Below the pieces are notes generated by a model. It saw nothing but the letters and a program-made list of their open reading frames with translations. It was not told the DNA's origin and did no database searches. This document shows, piece by piece, positions 33,257-33,351 of a stretch of DNA of 33,351 bases. Numbering within the stretch: the first letter of the stretch is position 1; each line of letters begins with the position of its first letter. The DNA is from Bacillota bacterium. GTDB taxonomy: Bacteria; Bacillota; Clostridia; Christensenellales; CAG-138. Location of the stretch: assembly GCA_023459335.1 (NCBI GenBank), contig JAEWUO010000019.1, positions 1 to 33,351 of the forward strand. The letters run 5' to 3'. Position numbers and translations under genes: made by a program.

Positions 33257-33351
33257 TTACTTGTCCAGAACTTCGGTGACGACGCCGGACGCTACCGTAC
33301 GGCCGCCTTCGCGAATCGCGAAGCGCAGTCCCGTCTCGATCGCAATCGGCG
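33257..33351 (-). CDS. tuf: Elongation factor Tu, C-terminal 30 residues plus stop (partial)
   Basis: On the minus strand the last 30 complete codons before TAA at 33257-33259 read with the near-invariant EF-Tu end: GLRFAIREGGRTV and GVVTEVLDK. EF-Tu delivers aminoacyl-tRNA to the ribosome as a GTP complex. The rest of the gene lies beyond the right edge of the window. It marks this end as core chromosome. Confidence 0.95.
   Translation of the reverse strand, partial: PIAIETGLRFAIREGGRTVASGVVTEVLDK

Overview
The window looks like chromosome from a high-GC member of the Bacillota, most likely class Clostridia. The pointers are GlpP, YitT, YugP-like metalloprotease and GtrA family genes, an AsnA-type asparagine synthetase next to AsnRS, SD sequences of the AAGGAGG type, compact intrinsic terminators, and several secreted proteins with Pro-Thr-Glu linkers. 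Nothing suggests a phage, plasmid or insertion sequence. I saw no tRNA, rRNA or CRISPR array. The last 95 bases encode the C-terminus of elongation factor Tu, so this is core chromosome.

Layout. 1-4710 (minus) is the N-terminal 1570 codons of a giant secreted repeat protein that runs off the left edge. 5079-6086 (minus) is asnA and 6244-6963 (plus) is deoD; they diverge from a shared promoter region. 7225-8576 (plus) holds a membrane-anchored phosphodiester glycosidase (NAGPA domain) and a small two-helix membrane protein. 8618-9997 (minus) is asnS. 10215-13091 (plus) holds a YugP-like zinc metallopeptidase, an M29 aminopeptidase and a YitT-family membrane protein. 13180-16277 (minus) holds a GtrA protein, a malic enzyme and an Ldh_2-family dehydrogenase. 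16579-17154 (plus) is an orphan glpP. 17222-19037 (minus) holds a D-2-hydroxyacid dehydrogenase and nagB.

The most unusual part is 19234-31198. It carries two paralogous sets of the same three envelope proteins: (a) an 827-residue fusion of a signal peptide, a beta-rich N-terminal region, a degenerate PIG-L/LmbE deacetylase domain, two membrane segments and a phosphodiester-glycosidase domain; (b) a lipoprotein with four tryptophan-centred modules of about 66 residues followed by leucine-rich repeats; (c) a membrane-tethered CapA-type metallophosphatase. Set 1 is arranged as fusion (minus) diverging from LRR lipoprotein and CapA (plus). Set 2 is one minus-strand operon, CapA - fusion - LRR lipoprotein - Core-2/I-branching-type glycosyltransferase. 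In both fusions the deacetylase active site is damaged, while the glycosidase motifs are kept. A D-Ala-D-Ala carboxypeptidase with a long acidic C-terminal tail diverges from set 2. My inference is that these genes form a cell-surface system that senses, trims or modifies a glycan or anionic polymer. The parts are recognisable families, but I know of no described system with this combination.

Transcription units are well delimited. Several genes have near-consensus sigma-A-type promoters, and most convergent pairs share a bidirectional hairpin terminator. Start codons were chosen by SD spacing and often shorten the longest open frame.
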